From Microbacterium sp. BR1 (GTDB lineage: Bacteria; Actinomycetota; Actinomycetes; Actinomycetales; Microbacteriaceae), in NCBI RefSeq assembly GCF_002812725.1, contig NZ_NMUN01000003.1:274548-338547 (forward strand): DNA of 64,000 nucleotides. The letters are read 5' to 3'. Shown in pieces: positions 17,098 through 28,466 of the stretch. The position numbers and the translations under genes were made by a program. Position 1 is the stretch's first letter; each line of letters begins with the position of its first letter. The notes beneath the pieces are model-generated. The model was not told the origin of the DNA and did not search any database. It saw nothing but the letters and a program-made list of their open reading frames with translations.

Positions 17098-17787
17098 ATG
17101 TCCGACATCTTCGACTGCCGCGACGAGGCGCAGCTCCTCGCGGGCCTGCGGCACGCGCGACGTTCTATCGCGCGCGGTGAGCTCGTCGTTCTGCCGACCG
17201 ACACGGTCTACGGTGTGGCGGCGGATGCCTTCGACCCGGCCGCTGTCACCGCTCTGCTGGCCGCGAAGGGGCGCGGTCGCCAGTCGCCCCCGCCGGTCCT
17301 CGTCTCGGGCGCACCGATGCTCGCGGCGCTCGTCAGCGAGGTGCCCGAGCCCGTCGAGCGGTTGATCGCCGAGTTCTGGCCCGGCGGGCTCACCATCGTG
17401 CTGCCGAGCCAGCCCTCGCTCGCGTGGGACCTGGGCGAGACGCACGGCACCGTCGCGGTGCGGATGCCCGACAATCGCGTCACCCTCGACCTGATTCAGG
17501 ATGCGGGGCCGCTCGCGGTCTCGAGCGCCAACCTCACGGGTCGCCCGGCCGCGACATCCGTCCTCGAGGCGGAGCGGATGCTGCGCAGCAGCGTCAAGGT
17601 GTACCTCGATGACGGACCGTCGAACACGGGTGTCGCGTCCACGATCATCGATGCCACCGCGCTGGCCCGCCACGAGAAGGACGCGCGGGTGCGGGTGCTG
17701 CGCGAGGGCGCCGTGTCTTTCGAGCGGCTGCGCGAATCGCTGGGCGAGCTCCTGGGCGACTCCCTCGAGTCGGGTGCCACCGCGTGA
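17098..17787 (+). CDS. tsaC: L-threonylcarbamoyladenylate synthase (Sua5/YwlC/YrdC)
   Basis: Makes threonylcarbamoyl-AMP from threonine, bicarbonate and ATP for the t6A37 modification of tRNAs. 229 residues. The YrdC fold shows the signature LPTDTVYGVAADAF near residues 30-43, the substrate-binding segment AVSSANLTGRPAATS, and the basic KGRGRQSPPPVLV region. A short C-terminal extension follows, without a full Sua5 domain. It overlaps the next gene by 4 nt (GTGA). Confidence 0.92.
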   Translation: MSDIFDCRDEAQLLAGLRHARRSIARGELVVLPTDTVYGVAADAFDPAAVTALLAAKGRGRQSPPPVLVSGAPMLAALVSEVPEPVERLIAEFWPGGLTIVLPSQPSLAWDLGETHGTVAVRMPDNRVTLDLIQDAGPLAVSSANLTGRPAATSVLEAERMLRSSVKVYLDDGPSNTGVASTIIDATALARHEKDARVRVLREGAVSFERLRESLGELLGDSLESGATA

Positions 17788-18959
17788 AGCAGTACATCTT
17801 CACCATCCTCTTCACGGCATTCCTGACGTTCGCCCTGTCGTGGGCGGTGTGGCAGCTGAGCATGCGGTTCAAGCTGTACCCCGGCATCCGCGAGCGTGAC
17901 GTGCACAAGACCCCGACGCCCCGGCTCGGCGGGGTCGCGATGTTCTTCGGCATCGTCGCGGCCTTCGTCGTGTCGCGCGCCAACGACTACTTCAATCCGT
18001 TCTGGTCGGCCCCGCAGCAGATCTACGGAATCCTCGGCGCGATGCTGCTGATCGTCGTCGTGGGTGTGATCGACGACCTGTGGGATCTGGACTGGCTCAT
18101 CAAGCTGGGCGCGCAGTTTCTCGCCGCGGGGCTCATCGCGGGCGTCGGGGGACTGCAGATCTACTCGCTGCCGATCGGCGGACTGACGGTCGGCTCGAGC
18201 TGGGTCAGCTTCACGCTGACGGTCTTCTCGATCGTCATCGTCATGAACGCGGTCAACTTCATCGACGGGCTCGACGGTCTCGTGGCCGGCGTCTGCCTGA
18301 TCGCGAACGGCGTGTTCTTCGTCTACTCCTACCTGTTGCTGCGTGAGTTCGCGACGAACAACTTCTCTCTCGCCACCTTCATCGCCGCCGTGCTGGTCGG
18401 AGCGTGCCTGGGCTTCCTGCCCCTGAACTGGACGCCCGCGAAGCTCTTCATGGGCGATTCGGGTGCGCTGCTGCTGGGCTTGCTGATGGCGACATCCGCC
18501 ATCGCGATCACCGGTGCCATACCGCCGGGCGCACTCGACCCGGAAGACTTCGGTCGCTCGCAGCTGCTCGGTGCGTTCATCCCGATCGTCCTGCCGATCG
18601 TCGTCGTCCTGCTGCCCCTGCTCGACTTCGGGATGGCGGTGCTGCGCCGCCTGCGCGCGGGCAAGAGCCCGTTCTCGCCCGACCGCAAGCACCTGCATCA
18701 CCGCATGCTCGACATGGGCCACAGCGACCGCGACGCCGTGCTGATCTTCTACGCCTGGACCGCGGTCATCAGCCTCGCGGTGCTGCTCATGTTCATCGCC
18801 GAGCGCAACCAACTGTCCTACTGGATCGGGGTCGGCTTCGCCGCGATCGGCGCCGCGGCGTGCCTCGTCCTGACGTTCATGCCCTCGAGGCGCCGCCGGC
18901 GTGAGGCGGACCCCCGCACCGCCGAAGAGATTCTGACCCCCGTGGAGGAACTGCCATGA
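17784..18959 (+). CDS. WecA/MraY-family undecaprenyl-phosphate sugar-1-phosphate transferase
   Basis: Integral membrane enzyme of 391 residues with about 11 helices. It shows the family's aspartate-rich cytoplasmic motifs: HKTPTPRLGG near residues 44-53, VIDDLWDLDW (Mg2+ and catalytic), NAVNFIDGLDGLVAG, and HLHHRMLDMGHS near residue 305. It would move GlcNAc-1-phosphate or a similar sugar from a UDP-sugar to polyprenyl phosphate, starting arabinogalactan-like or wall polysaccharide synthesis; the exact sugar is inference. The GTG start overlaps the tsaC stop and its own stop overlaps the next ATG. This position before the atp operon is conserved in actinobacteria. Confidence 0.9.
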   Translation: MKQYIFTILFTAFLTFALSWAVWQLSMRFKLYPGIRERDVHKTPTPRLGGVAMFFGIVAAFVVSRANDYFNPFWSAPQQIYGILGAMLLIVVVGVIDDLWDLDWLIKLGAQFLAAGLIAGVGGLQIYSLPIGGLTVGSSWVSFTLTVFSIVIVMNAVNFIDGLDGLVAGVCLIANGVFFVYSYLLLREFATNNFSLATFIAAVLVGACLGFLPLNWTPAKLFMGDSGALLLGLLMATSAIAITGAIPPGALDPEDFGRSQLLGAFIPIVLPIVVVLLPLLDFGMAVLRRLRAGKSPFSPDRKHLHHRMLDMGHSDRDAVLIFYAWTAVISLAVLLMFIAERNQLSYWIGVGFAAIGAAACLVLTFMPSRRRRREADPRTAEEILTPVEELP

Positions 18960-19477
18960 AGAAGACACGCTCATCCCCGCCCTCGGACCGGGTCGTCGCC
19001 AGCACGCCCATTCTCGCCGCGACACTGCGCTGGAGCGTGATACTCACGGCGGCCCTCATCGTCGTGGGCGTACTCGTCGGCTTCAGCGTGGCCCAGGCGG
19101 ACGGGGCGCTGAGCGCCCTCTCGGGGGTGCTGACCGCCGCCGTCTTCCTCGGCATCACGGCCATCAGCATCCTGATCGCCAACCGCTGGTTCGGCGACCC
19201 CCTCTTCGTCCCGATCTTCTTCGGCATCGTGCTGGGCGGCTGGCTGCTGAAGTTCGTCGTATTCATCGTCGTCCTGCTGGTGCTGCGCGGGCAGGAGTGG
19301 ATCGTCCCGCCCGTCTTCTTCATCGGACTGGTCGCCGGAATCGTCGCCTCGCTCGTGGTGGACGTCGTCGTCATGCTGCGGATGCGACTGCCGTACGTGA
19401 GCGATGTGACGTTGCCGGGGGATAGCAGTGCCCCTGAAACCCCGCAGGCCATCACGAAGCCGCCCGCGGATTCGTGA
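18956..19477 (+). CDS. Four-TM membrane protein preceding the ATP synthase operon
   Basis: 173 residues with four hydrophobic segments (about 27-50, 57-77, 84-108, 118-138) and a soluble Pro/Thr-rich tail. Its position just before atpB is where AtpI-type accessory proteins are encoded in many bacteria. Sequence similarity to AtpI cannot be asserted by eye, so a Fo-assembly role is inference. The ATG overlaps the upstream stop (ATGA), coupling it to the WecA-like gene. The likely atp promoter starts just after its stop. Confidence 0.75.
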   Translation: MKKTRSSPPSDRVVASTPILAATLRWSVILTAALIVVGVLVGFSVAQADGALSALSGVLTAAVFLGITAISILIANRWFGDPLFVPIFFGIVLGGWLLKFVVFIVVLLVLRGQEWIVPPVFFIGLVAGIVASLVVDVVVMLRMRLPYVSDVTLPGDSSAPETPQAITKPPADS

Positions 19478-19494
19478 CCTGCCCAGATCCTTGA

Positions 19495-19698
19495 TAGGGT
19501 TGAGGCGTTCCCCTGGGCCGTGCATCGAACTGAGGTTCGTGACAGACACAGTCGTAACAGACACCGTCGTTAGACATTTTTTCGGCAGTCTTTTCCGCAG
19601 TCTCACCGATACACAGTGACGTGCACCGCCGCGGTTGACTCTCACCATTCCCGTCGCATCGGTCTCGACCGGTGCCCCCGAAGCTGGAGCCAGCGCAG
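19495..19698 (+). promoter_or_regulatory. atp operon promoter and about 190-nt leader
   Basis: TAGGGT (19495-19500) is a good -10 box, with TTCGTG (19471-19476) as a weak -35 at an 18-nt spacing. The leader holds two 15-nt direct repeats (19543-19557 and 19558-19572, 13 of 15 identical), a T-rich stretch, and a 26-codon open frame from GTG 19539 to TGA 19617-19619 preceded by GAGG. Whether that frame is translated is unknown. Confidence 0.5.
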
Positions 19699-20788
<1,090 letters not shown>

Positions 20789-20817
20789 GCCATCAGACCC
20801 TCACTTAAGGAGACAGG

Positions 20818-21387
20818 ATGCTGAACGCTCTTGTCACTCTTGCCGCTGAAGGCAAGGGCGAGGCGCCCAGCCCGCTCATTCCGGCGATGTACGACATCGT
20901 CTGGTCTGCGGTGTGCTTCGTCGTCATCCTGCTGGTGTTCTGGCGTGTCATCCTTCCGCGGATGACGGCGCTGCTCGACGCGCGGTCCGCCGCGATCGAG
21001 GGCAACATCGCGAAGGCTGACGAGGCGCAGAAGCAGGCCGAGGCAGCGCTGCAGGAGTACACCGCGCAGCTGGCCGACGCCCGCCGCGAGGCCGGTGAGA
21101 TCCGCGAGGCCGCCCGTGAGGACGGCAAGCGCATTCTCGCCGAGGCCAAGGACGCCGCAGCCGCCGAGGCCGCGCGTCAGACCGCGACGGCGCACGCGCA
21201 GATCGAAGCCGAGCGCCAGGGCGCACTCGTCTCGCTGCGTTCCGAGGTGGGAACGCTCGCGCTCGACCTCGCCGGCGGAGTCATCGGAGAGACGCTCTCC
21301 GACGACGCGAAGGCGAAGTCCGTGGTCGACCGCTTCCTGGCCGAGCTCGAGGCATCCGAAAAGGCTGCTGCGGGGAAGGCCGAGTAA
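20818..21387 (+). CDS. atpF: ATP synthase subunit b
   Basis: Peripheral stalk subunit of 189 residues. One membrane helix near residues 27-47 is followed by a long Ala/Glu/Arg-rich coiled-coil (about 55-160) that dimerises and binds delta. The start ATG has AAGGAGACAGG just upstream. Its stop shares one base with the atpH start (TAATG), so the two are coupled. Confidence 0.95.
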   Translation: MLNALVTLAAEGKGEAPSPLIPAMYDIVWSAVCFVVILLVFWRVILPRMTALLDARSAAIEGNIAKADEAQKQAEAALQEYTAQLADARREAGEIREAAREDGKRILAEAKDAAAAEAARQTATAHAQIEAERQGALVSLRSEVGTLALDLAGGVIGETLSDDAKAKSVVDRFLAELEASEKAAAGKAE

Positions 21388-22193
21388 TGGGCAGCGCGAC
21401 CACTCAGGCGCAGCGCGCGACGAACGCCGAGCTTGCCGGTGCGAAGGGCCTCGATCTCGCCGTCGCGAGCCAGCTCTTCCACTCGGCACGGGTCGTCGGT
21501 TCTTCGTCGCACCTGAGCGGTGGGCTCGCCGACCCGTCGGCATCGCCGCAGTCGCGTCGGAAGGTCGTCGAGGATGTCTTCGGCGCGACGTTCGCACCGA
21601 CGAGCGTCTCCCTTCTCGCGTTCGCCGTCGAGCAGCGGTGGTCTTCGGCCGCCGATCTGATCGCCGGAATCGAAGAGCTCGCGATCCGCGTCGTGGCGAT
21701 CTCGGCGGGTGCGGGCACGACGAGTGCCTCCGACATCGAGGGCGAGTTGTTCTCGTTCTCGCGGACGGTCACGGCGAATCCGGAGCTCGAGCTCGCGCTC
21801 GGCAGCCGCCTCGGCGACGCGACCGCGAAGGGCGCGCTCGTCGACACGCTGCTCGCCGGTCGCGTCAGCGCGGGCACCGCCCTGATCGTCTCGTCGATCG
21901 TGCAGCAGCCGGGGGAGCGCCGCATCCGCGAGTCGCTCTCGCGCACCATGCGGATCGTCTCGGACGAGCTGAACCGGACGGTTGCGACCGTCACGACGGC
22001 CACGCCCCTCACGGACGCGCAGGCGGCGCAGCTGATTCGCCTGCTGAGCGCGAAGTACGGCCGCGACGTATCCCTGAACACGGTGGTCGACGAGGCCGTC
22101 GTCGGGGGCCTGCGCGTGCAGATCGCGGACGATGTCATCGACGCATCCGTCTCGGCTCGCCTCGCGGAACTCCGCCAGCGGTTGGCGGGCTGA
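21387..22193 (+). CDS. atpH: ATP synthase subunit delta
   Basis: Connects the peripheral stalk to F1. 268 residues, longer than the E. coli protein (177), as is normal in actinobacteria. The C-terminal part has the family pattern ([20 protein letters not shown], then [20 protein letters not shown]). It overlaps atpF by one base. A 79-nt gap precedes atpA. Confidence 0.93.
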   Translation: MGSATTQAQRATNAELAGAKGLDLAVASQLFHSARVVGSSSHLSGGLADPSASPQSRRKVVEDVFGATFAPTSVSLLAFAVEQRWSSAADLIAGIEELAIRVVAISAGAGTTSASDIEGELFSFSRTVTANPELELALGSRLGDATAKGALVDTLLAGRVSAGTALIVSSIVQQPGERRIRESLSRTMRIVSDELNRTVATVTTATPLTDAQAAQLIRLLSAKYGRDVSLNTVVDEAVVGGLRVQIADDVIDASVSARLAELRQRLAG

Positions 22194-22272
22194 ACCCAGA
22201 TTTCCCGCACCCCGTGCGGAACGCGGAGCGAGAGCCCCGCACCAGACAGCACTCTCAAGACAGAGGAAGACA

Positions 22273-23913
22273 ATGGCAGAACTATCGATCAGCCCCGACG
22301 TCATCCGTGACGCGCTGAAGGACTTCGCCGCCGCGTACGAGCCCACCGGCGCGGCCGCGGCCGAGGTCGGCACGGTCGTCGACGCGGCCGACGGCATCGC
22401 CCACGTCGAGGGCCTGCCCGGCGTGATGGCGAACGAGCTCGTCACGTTCGAGGACGGCACGCAGGGCCTCGCCCTGAACCTGGACGAGCACGAGATCGGT
22501 GTCGTCGTCCTCGGCGAGTTCTCGGGCATCGAGGCCGGCAACTCGGTCACCCGCACGGGCGAGGTCCTCTCGGTCGCCGTCGGTGACGGATACCTCGGCC
22601 GCGTGGTGGACCCGCTCGGAAACCCGATCGACGGCCTCGGCCCGGTCGCGACCGAGGGACGCCGTGCGCTCGAGCTGCAGGCGCCCGGCGTCATGCAGCG
22701 CAAGTCGGTGCACGAGCCCATGCAGACCGGCATCAAGGCGATCGACGCCATGATCCCGATCGGTCGCGGACAGCGTCAGCTCATCATCGGCGACCGCCAG
22801 ACCGGTAAGACGGCCATCGCGATCGACACGATCATCAACCAGAAGGACAACTGGGCGTCGGGCGACGAGAACAGGCAGGTTCGCTGCGTGTACGTCGCCA
22901 TCGGCCAGAAGGGCTCCACGATCGCGGCCGTCAAGGGCGCGCTCGAGGACGCCGGAGCGATGGAGTACACCACCATCGTCGCCGCGCCCGCGTCCGACCC
23001 GGCGGGCTTCAAGTACCTCGCGCCCTACACCGGCTCGGCCATCGGCCAGCACTGGATGTACGGCGGCAAGCACGTCCTGATCATCTTCGACGACCTGTCG
23101 AAGCAGGCCGAGGCCTACCGTGCCGTCTCCCTTCTCCTCCGTCGTCCGCCGGGCCGCGAGGCCTACCCGGGTGACGTCTTCTACCTGCACTCCCGTCTGC
23201 TCGAGCGTTGCGCGAAGCTCTCGGACGAGCTCGGCGCCGGATCGATGACGGGTCTGCCGATCATCGAGACGAAGGCCAACGACGTCTCGGCGTACATCCC
23301 GACCAACGTGATCTCGATCACGGACGGCCAGATCTTCCTGCAGTCCGACCTGTTCAACGCCAACCAGCGTCCCGCGGTCGACGTGGGCATCTCGGTCTCG
23401 CGTGTGGGTGGTGACGCTCAGGTCAAGTCGATCAAGAAGGTCTCGGGAACGCTCAAGCTCGAGCTCGCCCAGTACCGCTCGCTCGAGGCGTTCGCGATGT
23501 TCGCGAGCGACCTGGACGCGGCATCCCGTCGCCAGCTGGCGCGCGGTGCTCGACTGACCGAGCTGCTCAAGCAGCCGCAGTACTCGCCGTACCCGGTCGA
23601 GGAACAGGTCGTCTCGATCTGGGCCGGCACCAACGGCAAGCTCGACAACATCGCCGTCGAGGACGTGCTGCGTTTCGAGGCGGAGCTGTTGGATCACCTG
23701 CGCCGGAACACCGAGATCCTGACGACCCTCCGCACGACCAATGTGCTGGACGACGACACGCTCACCGAGCTCGACAAGCAGGTCGACGCTTTCACCCTCG
23801 AGTTCCAGGGCGGAAAGGGTCAGAGCATCTCCGCTCCCGGACATGAAGAGGTCGCGGCCGCCGAGGCCGAGGACGTCAACCAGGAGCAGATCGTCAAGGG
23901 CCGCCGGGGCTAG
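22273..23913 (+). CDS. atpA: ATP synthase subunit alpha
   Basis: Non-catalytic nucleotide-binding F1 subunit, 546 residues. Walker A is GDRQTGKT (about residues 173-180), followed by the segment [13 protein letters not shown] and the alpha-specific [26 protein letters not shown]. The DELSEED-equivalent C-terminal domain ends in an acidic tail rich in AAEAED. The ATG has AGAGGAAG upstream; the open frame upstream overlaps atpH and was rejected. Confidence 0.97.
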   Translation: MAELSISPDVIRDALKDFAAAYEPTGAAAAEVGTVVDAADGIAHVEGLPGVMANELVTFEDGTQGLALNLDEHEIGVVVLGEFSGIEAGNSVTRTGEVLSVAVGDGYLGRVVDPLGNPIDGLGPVATEGRRALELQAPGVMQRKSVHEPMQTGIKAIDAMIPIGRGQRQLIIGDRQTGKTAIAIDTIINQKDNWASGDENRQVRCVYVAIGQKGSTIAAVKGALEDAGAMEYTTIVAAPASDPAGFKYLAPYTGSAIGQHWMYGGKHVLIIFDDLSKQAEAYRAVSLLLRRPPGREAYPGDVFYLHSRLLERCAKLSDELGAGSMTGLPIIETKANDVSAYIPTNVISITDGQIFLQSDLFNANQRPAVDVGISVSRVGGDAQVKSIKKVSGTLKLELAQYRSLEAFAMFASDLDAASRRQLARGARLTELLKQPQYSPYPVEEQVVSIWAGTNGKLDNIAVEDVLRFEAELLDHLRRNTEILTTLRTTNVLDDDTLTELDKQVDAFTLEFQGGKGQSISAPGHEEVAAAEAEDVNQEQIVKGRRG

Positions 23914-23933
23914 GGAGACGCGACAGCGACACC

Positions 23934-24830
23934 ATGGGCGCACAACTACGGGTCTACAAGCAGAAGATCTCTTCTGCCCAGACGACCAAGAAGATCACGA
24001 AGGCGATGGAGCTCATCGCGGCTTCGCGCATTCAGAAGGCGATGGCGCGCGTCAAAGCGTCCTCACCTTTTGCGCGCGCCGTGACGCGGGCCGTCTCGGC
24101 GGTCGCGACCCACTCCAACGTCGAACACCCGCTCACGACGGAACGCCCGGTCATCCGCCGGTCGGCCGTCGTCATCTTCACCTCGGACCGCGGTCTCGCG
24201 GGCGCGTTCAACTCGCAGATCCTGCGTGAGGGGCTCGAACTGGCCGCGCTGCTGCGTTCCCAGGGCAAGGAAGTCACGTACTTCCTGGTCGGGCGCAAGG
24301 CGGTCGGCTACTTCCAGTTCCGCAAGCTGGCGAGCGCCGCGCAGTGGATCGGCGACACCGACACCCCGCAGTTCACGACGGCGGAGAAGATCAGCGCCGA
24401 GCTGCTCGAGTCCTACCGGCGTGGCGGAGAGACGGATGGCGTCGACGAGATCCATCTGGTGTACAACCGCTTCGTCAGCATGATGGTGCAGTCGGCCGAG
24501 ACGGTTCGCCTGCTCCCTCTCGAGGTCGTCGAATCGGATGCCTCCGACTCGAGCGCGGTGTACCCGCTCTACGAGTTCGAACCGGACCCCGAGACGGTGC
24601 TGGACGCGCTCCTGCCCGTCTACATCCAGAGCCGAGTCTTCAACGCCCTTCTGCAGTCGTCCGCGGCAAAGCACGCCGCAACGCAGAAGGCGATGAAGTC
24701 CGCCAGCGACAACGCCGACAAGCTCATCACGACGTACACACGTCTGCGCAACAACGCGCGCCAGGCCGAGATCACGCAGCAGATCGCCGAGATCGTCGGC
24801 GGCGCCGACGCCCTGGCATCGAGCAAATAA
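23934..24830 (+). CDS. atpG: ATP synthase subunit gamma
   Basis: Central rotor shaft, 298 residues. The conserved N-terminal helix ([20 protein letters not shown]) and the C-terminal helix ([38 protein letters not shown] region) form the coiled-coil that rotates inside the alpha3beta3 ring. An insertion near residues 195-215 ([18 protein letters not shown]) is typical of actinobacterial gamma subunits. Confidence 0.96.
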   Translation: MGAQLRVYKQKISSAQTTKKITKAMELIAASRIQKAMARVKASSPFARAVTRAVSAVATHSNVEHPLTTERPVIRRSAVVIFTSDRGLAGAFNSQILREGLELAALLRSQGKEVTYFLVGRKAVGYFQFRKLASAAQWIGDTDTPQFTTAEKISAELLESYRRGGETDGVDEIHLVYNRFVSMMVQSAETVRLLPLEVVESDASDSSAVYPLYEFEPDPETVLDALLPVYIQSRVFNALLQSSAAKHAATQKAMKSASDNADKLITTYTRLRNNARQAEITQQIAEIVGGADALASSK

Positions 24831-24847
24831 GCATCTCGAGCAAGTAA

Positions 24848-26326
<1,479 letters not shown>

Positions 26327-26328
26327 GC

Positions 26329-26589
26329 ATGCCCGTCAACGTGAGCCTGGTCTCCGCGGATGCGGAGGTGTGGTCCGGTGAGGCGACGCTCGTCATCGCC
26401 AAGACGGTCGAGGGCGAGATCGGTCTGATGGCAGGTCACGAGCCGATCCTCGCGATCCTCGCGCAGGGTCAGGTTCGCATCACACAGCCGGACGGGTCGA
26501 AGGTGCTCGCGAACGCGCAGGACGGGTTCCTGTCGATGGAGGGTGACGTGCTCACCATCGTCGCCGGAAACGCCGCGCTCGTGGCCTGA
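26329..26589 (+). CDS. atpC: ATP synthase subunit epsilon, short form
   Basis: 86 residues: only the N-terminal beta-sandwich domain is present (VSLVSADAEVWSGEATLVIAKTVEGEIGLMAGHEP, then GFLSMEGDVLTIVAGNAALVA at the end). The C-terminal helical hairpin, which gives ATP-inhibition of hydrolysis in E. coli (139 residues) and is partly kept in mycobacteria, is missing. The stop is clean and followed by a terminator, so this is a real short protein rather than a frameshift as far as can be seen. Last gene of the operon. Confidence 0.93.
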   Translation: MPVNVSLVSADAEVWSGEATLVIAKTVEGEIGLMAGHEPILAILAQGQVRITQPDGSKVLANAQDGFLSMEGDVLTIVAGNAALVA

Positions 26590-26615
26590 ATCGATTTCCG
26601 TCTGATTCGAACGCA

Positions 26616-26653
26616 ACGAAGGCGAGGGGCCCGCAGGGGCTCCTCGCCTTCGT
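26616..26653 (+). terminator. Terminator after the atp operon
   Basis: A perfect 12-bp stem (ACGAAGGCGAGG 26616-26627 with CCTCGCCTTCGT 26642-26653) 27 nt after atpC. There is no T-tract, as is common for actinobacterial hairpins. Confidence 0.7.
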
Positions 26654-26698
26654 TCGTGCGGCATCCTTCACCCGTCTTCCTCGCGCTTCGGAGTCGTC

Positions 26699-27469
26699 AT
26701 GCTGGTCTTGCTTCCCCCGTCCGAGACGAAGAAGCCCGGTGGCGCACTCGCGCCCCTCGATCTCGATCGGCTTGCCCTGCCGGTCCTCGGTCCGCAGCGC
26801 CGGAGCGCCGTGGACGCGCTGATCCAGCTCTCGGGTGACCACGCCGAGGCCGCGCGGGTTCTCGGATTGAGCCCCCGTCAGTCGGGCGAGATCGAGGTCA
26901 ATGCGGCGCTGGACGCGTCCCCGACGATGGCCGCCATCGACCGGTACACGGGAGTGCTCTACGACGCCCTCGCGGCCGACACTCTCGGACCGGCAGCGAG
27001 ACGCTGGCTCGGTGCACACGTCATGATCCACAGCGCGCCCTTCGGCCCGGTGAGTGCACTCGATCGCATCCCCGCCTACCGGCTGGGGGCGACGGCGTCG
27101 ATCCCTTCGCTCGGCTCCCTCCGTCGGCACTGGGCGACCGCGGTCACGGCAGCGCTCGCGGCATCCGGAGCCCCGTTCATCCTGGACTTGCGCTCCGAGG
27201 CGTATGCGGCGCTGGGTCCCGTTCCCTCTGCGCTCCCGTCGGTCTATCTGCGCGTCGTGACCGCGACCGGCGATGATGGCGCGGTGCGGGCCCTCAACCA
27301 CTTCAACAAGCACGCGAAGGGCGCGCTCGCGCGCCTGCTCGCCAGTGACCGGCCGCGCATCCGGAGCGCGGCCGGGTTCGCGCGATGGGCGGGTGTCGCG
27401 GGCGTCGAGGTGCGACCGGGGGCCGACGGCGTCTGGACCCTGGTGGAGGAAAAATCGGGAGTTACCTGA
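26699..27469 (+). CDS. yaaA: YaaA-family (DUF328) peroxide-stress protein
   Basis: 256 residues. It begins with the family signature LVLLPPSETKKPGG and has the internal FNKHAKGALARLL segment near residues 200-212; both are diagnostic for YaaA. In E. coli YaaA binds DNA and limits iron-driven damage during peroxide stress; that role here is by family. The ATG at 26699 lies 45 nt after the atp terminator and no clear promoter was seen. Followed by a promoter for the next gene, so monocistronic. Confidence 0.88.
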   Translation: MLVLLPPSETKKPGGALAPLDLDRLALPVLGPQRRSAVDALIQLSGDHAEAARVLGLSPRQSGEIEVNAALDASPTMAAIDRYTGVLYDALAADTLGPAARRWLGAHVMIHSAPFGPVSALDRIPAYRLGATASIPSLGSLRRHWATAVTAALAASGAPFILDLRSEAYAALGPVPSALPSVYLRVVTATGDDGAVRALNHFNKHAKGALARLLASDRPRIRSAAGFARWAGVAGVEVRPGADGVWTLVEEKSGVT

Positions 27470-27500
27470 GATTCTCCTGCATGTTTGCCCGGTATCTCGC

Positions 27501-27506
27501 TACCAT
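27501..27506 (+). promoter_or_regulatory. -10 box (TACCAT) of the DUF5684 gene
   Basis: TACCAT about 50 nt before the ATG at 27559. The leader contains GGGCCCGACGGGCCC, a short GC hairpin, and then GAGAG ahead of the start. Confidence 0.35.
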
Positions 27507-27558
27507 GTGACACGCGGGCCCGACGGGCCCCCGAACCGCGGCCTGAGGGCCCCGAGAG

Positions 27559-28188
27559 ATGGATATGGACATGCCTCTGGATATCACCTACTACGACAAC
27601 GGGTCGGGTGCGGCGCTTGCCTTCCTGTTCCTCTTCCTTCCGTTCCTCTTCATCATCCTCATCGCCGGATACGTCATCGGAGCGATCTTCTACATGAAGA
27701 TCTTCGAAAAGGCCGGGGTCGAGGGCAAGTGGCGCGCCTGGGTGCCGATCTACAACACCATGATCTTCGTCAAGCTCGGTGACCTGAACCCGTGGTGGCT
27801 GCTGGTGCTCTGGCTCGCGAGCGGTGTCCTCGGCTGGATCCCCGTCATCGGCCAGATCATCCCGATCGCGGCCTTCCTGTACACGCTGGCCGCCGCGTGG
27901 CGCGTGGGGCTGAAGCTGCAGAAGGAGGCCGTCTGGCTCATCCTCTACTTCTTCCTCGCGATCGTGTGGCTCGGCATCCTGGCCTTCGACAAGTCGCGCT
28001 GGAACACCGCCATCCCCGCGGCGCCGTGGGCGGGCAACTTCCTCGCCGACAAGACGGTCTGGAACGGCATCCCCGTTCAGACCCCGGCTGGCGGGTTCCC
28101 CGCGAACCCTGCCACGCAGCCCGGCTCCTACTCGCCGCCTCCGGCGCCCCCGGTCGCCCCGGAAGACCCGAGCGCACCCCGGACGTAA
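27559..28188 (+). CDS. DUF5684-type membrane protein
   Basis: 209 residues. After a short N-terminus there is a strong hydrophobic segment (about 20-47). The characteristic YMKIFEKAGVEGKWRAWVPIYNT motif follows, then three more hydrophobic segments (about 80-100, 103-118, 127-143). It ends in a Pro/Ala-rich tail (from about 180). The motif matches the DUF5684 family, sometimes fused to signal peptidases elsewhere; here it stands alone. Function unknown. Three in-frame ATGs lie within the first 13 bases (27559, 27565, 27571), so the start is uncertain by up to 4 codons. Confidence 0.78.
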   Translation: MDMDMPLDITYYDNGSGAALAFLFLFLPFLFIILIAGYVIGAIFYMKIFEKAGVEGKWRAWVPIYNTMIFVKLGDLNPWWLLVLWLASGVLGWIPVIGQIIPIAAFLYTLAAAWRVGLKLQKEAVWLILYFFLAIVWLGILAFDKSRWNTAIPAAPWAGNFLADKTVWNGIPVQTPAGGFPANPATQPGSYSPPPAPPVAPEDPSAPRT

Positions 28189-28198
28189 CCACCCGTGC

Positions 28199-28232
28199 CG
28201 AAACCCCCGTCGCATCCGTGGCGGGGGTTTCG
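28199..28232 (+). terminator. Terminator after the DUF5684 gene
   Basis: An 11-bp perfect stem CGAAACCCCCG / CGGGGGTTTCG (28199-28209 and 28222-28232) with a 12-nt loop, 10 nt after the stop. The rest of the 278-nt gap (28233-28466) holds only a promoter and ribosome site for the phosphatase. Confidence 0.75.
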
Positions 28233-28382
28233 TCGCGCGGGTGCCCGCTCGTTCGACGGCGTGTTCGCTCTCGGCGAACGGCTCGTCGGGATTCTGTTCC
28301 GCCGCAACCGGACCACGGGCGCCGAGACGGGGGCTTCGGTGATACTGCGCACCACGAAATCTGCAGGTCCGGGGTGGTCTAC

Positions 28383-28388
28383 TAGGAT
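28383..28388 (+). promoter_or_regulatory. -10 box (TAGGAT) of the phosphatase gene
   Basis: TAGGAT about 78 nt before the GTG at 28467. Unlike most genes here this one has a leader and a clear ribosome site (GGAGGGA, 7 nt before the start). Confidence 0.5.
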
Positions 28389-28466
28389 GTGTAAGCCGCG
28401 CCGCGCCGCGCGCGGTCGGCGTGATCTCGGCGCACCGAGTCGCTGGCCCATCGGAGGGATGACCGC

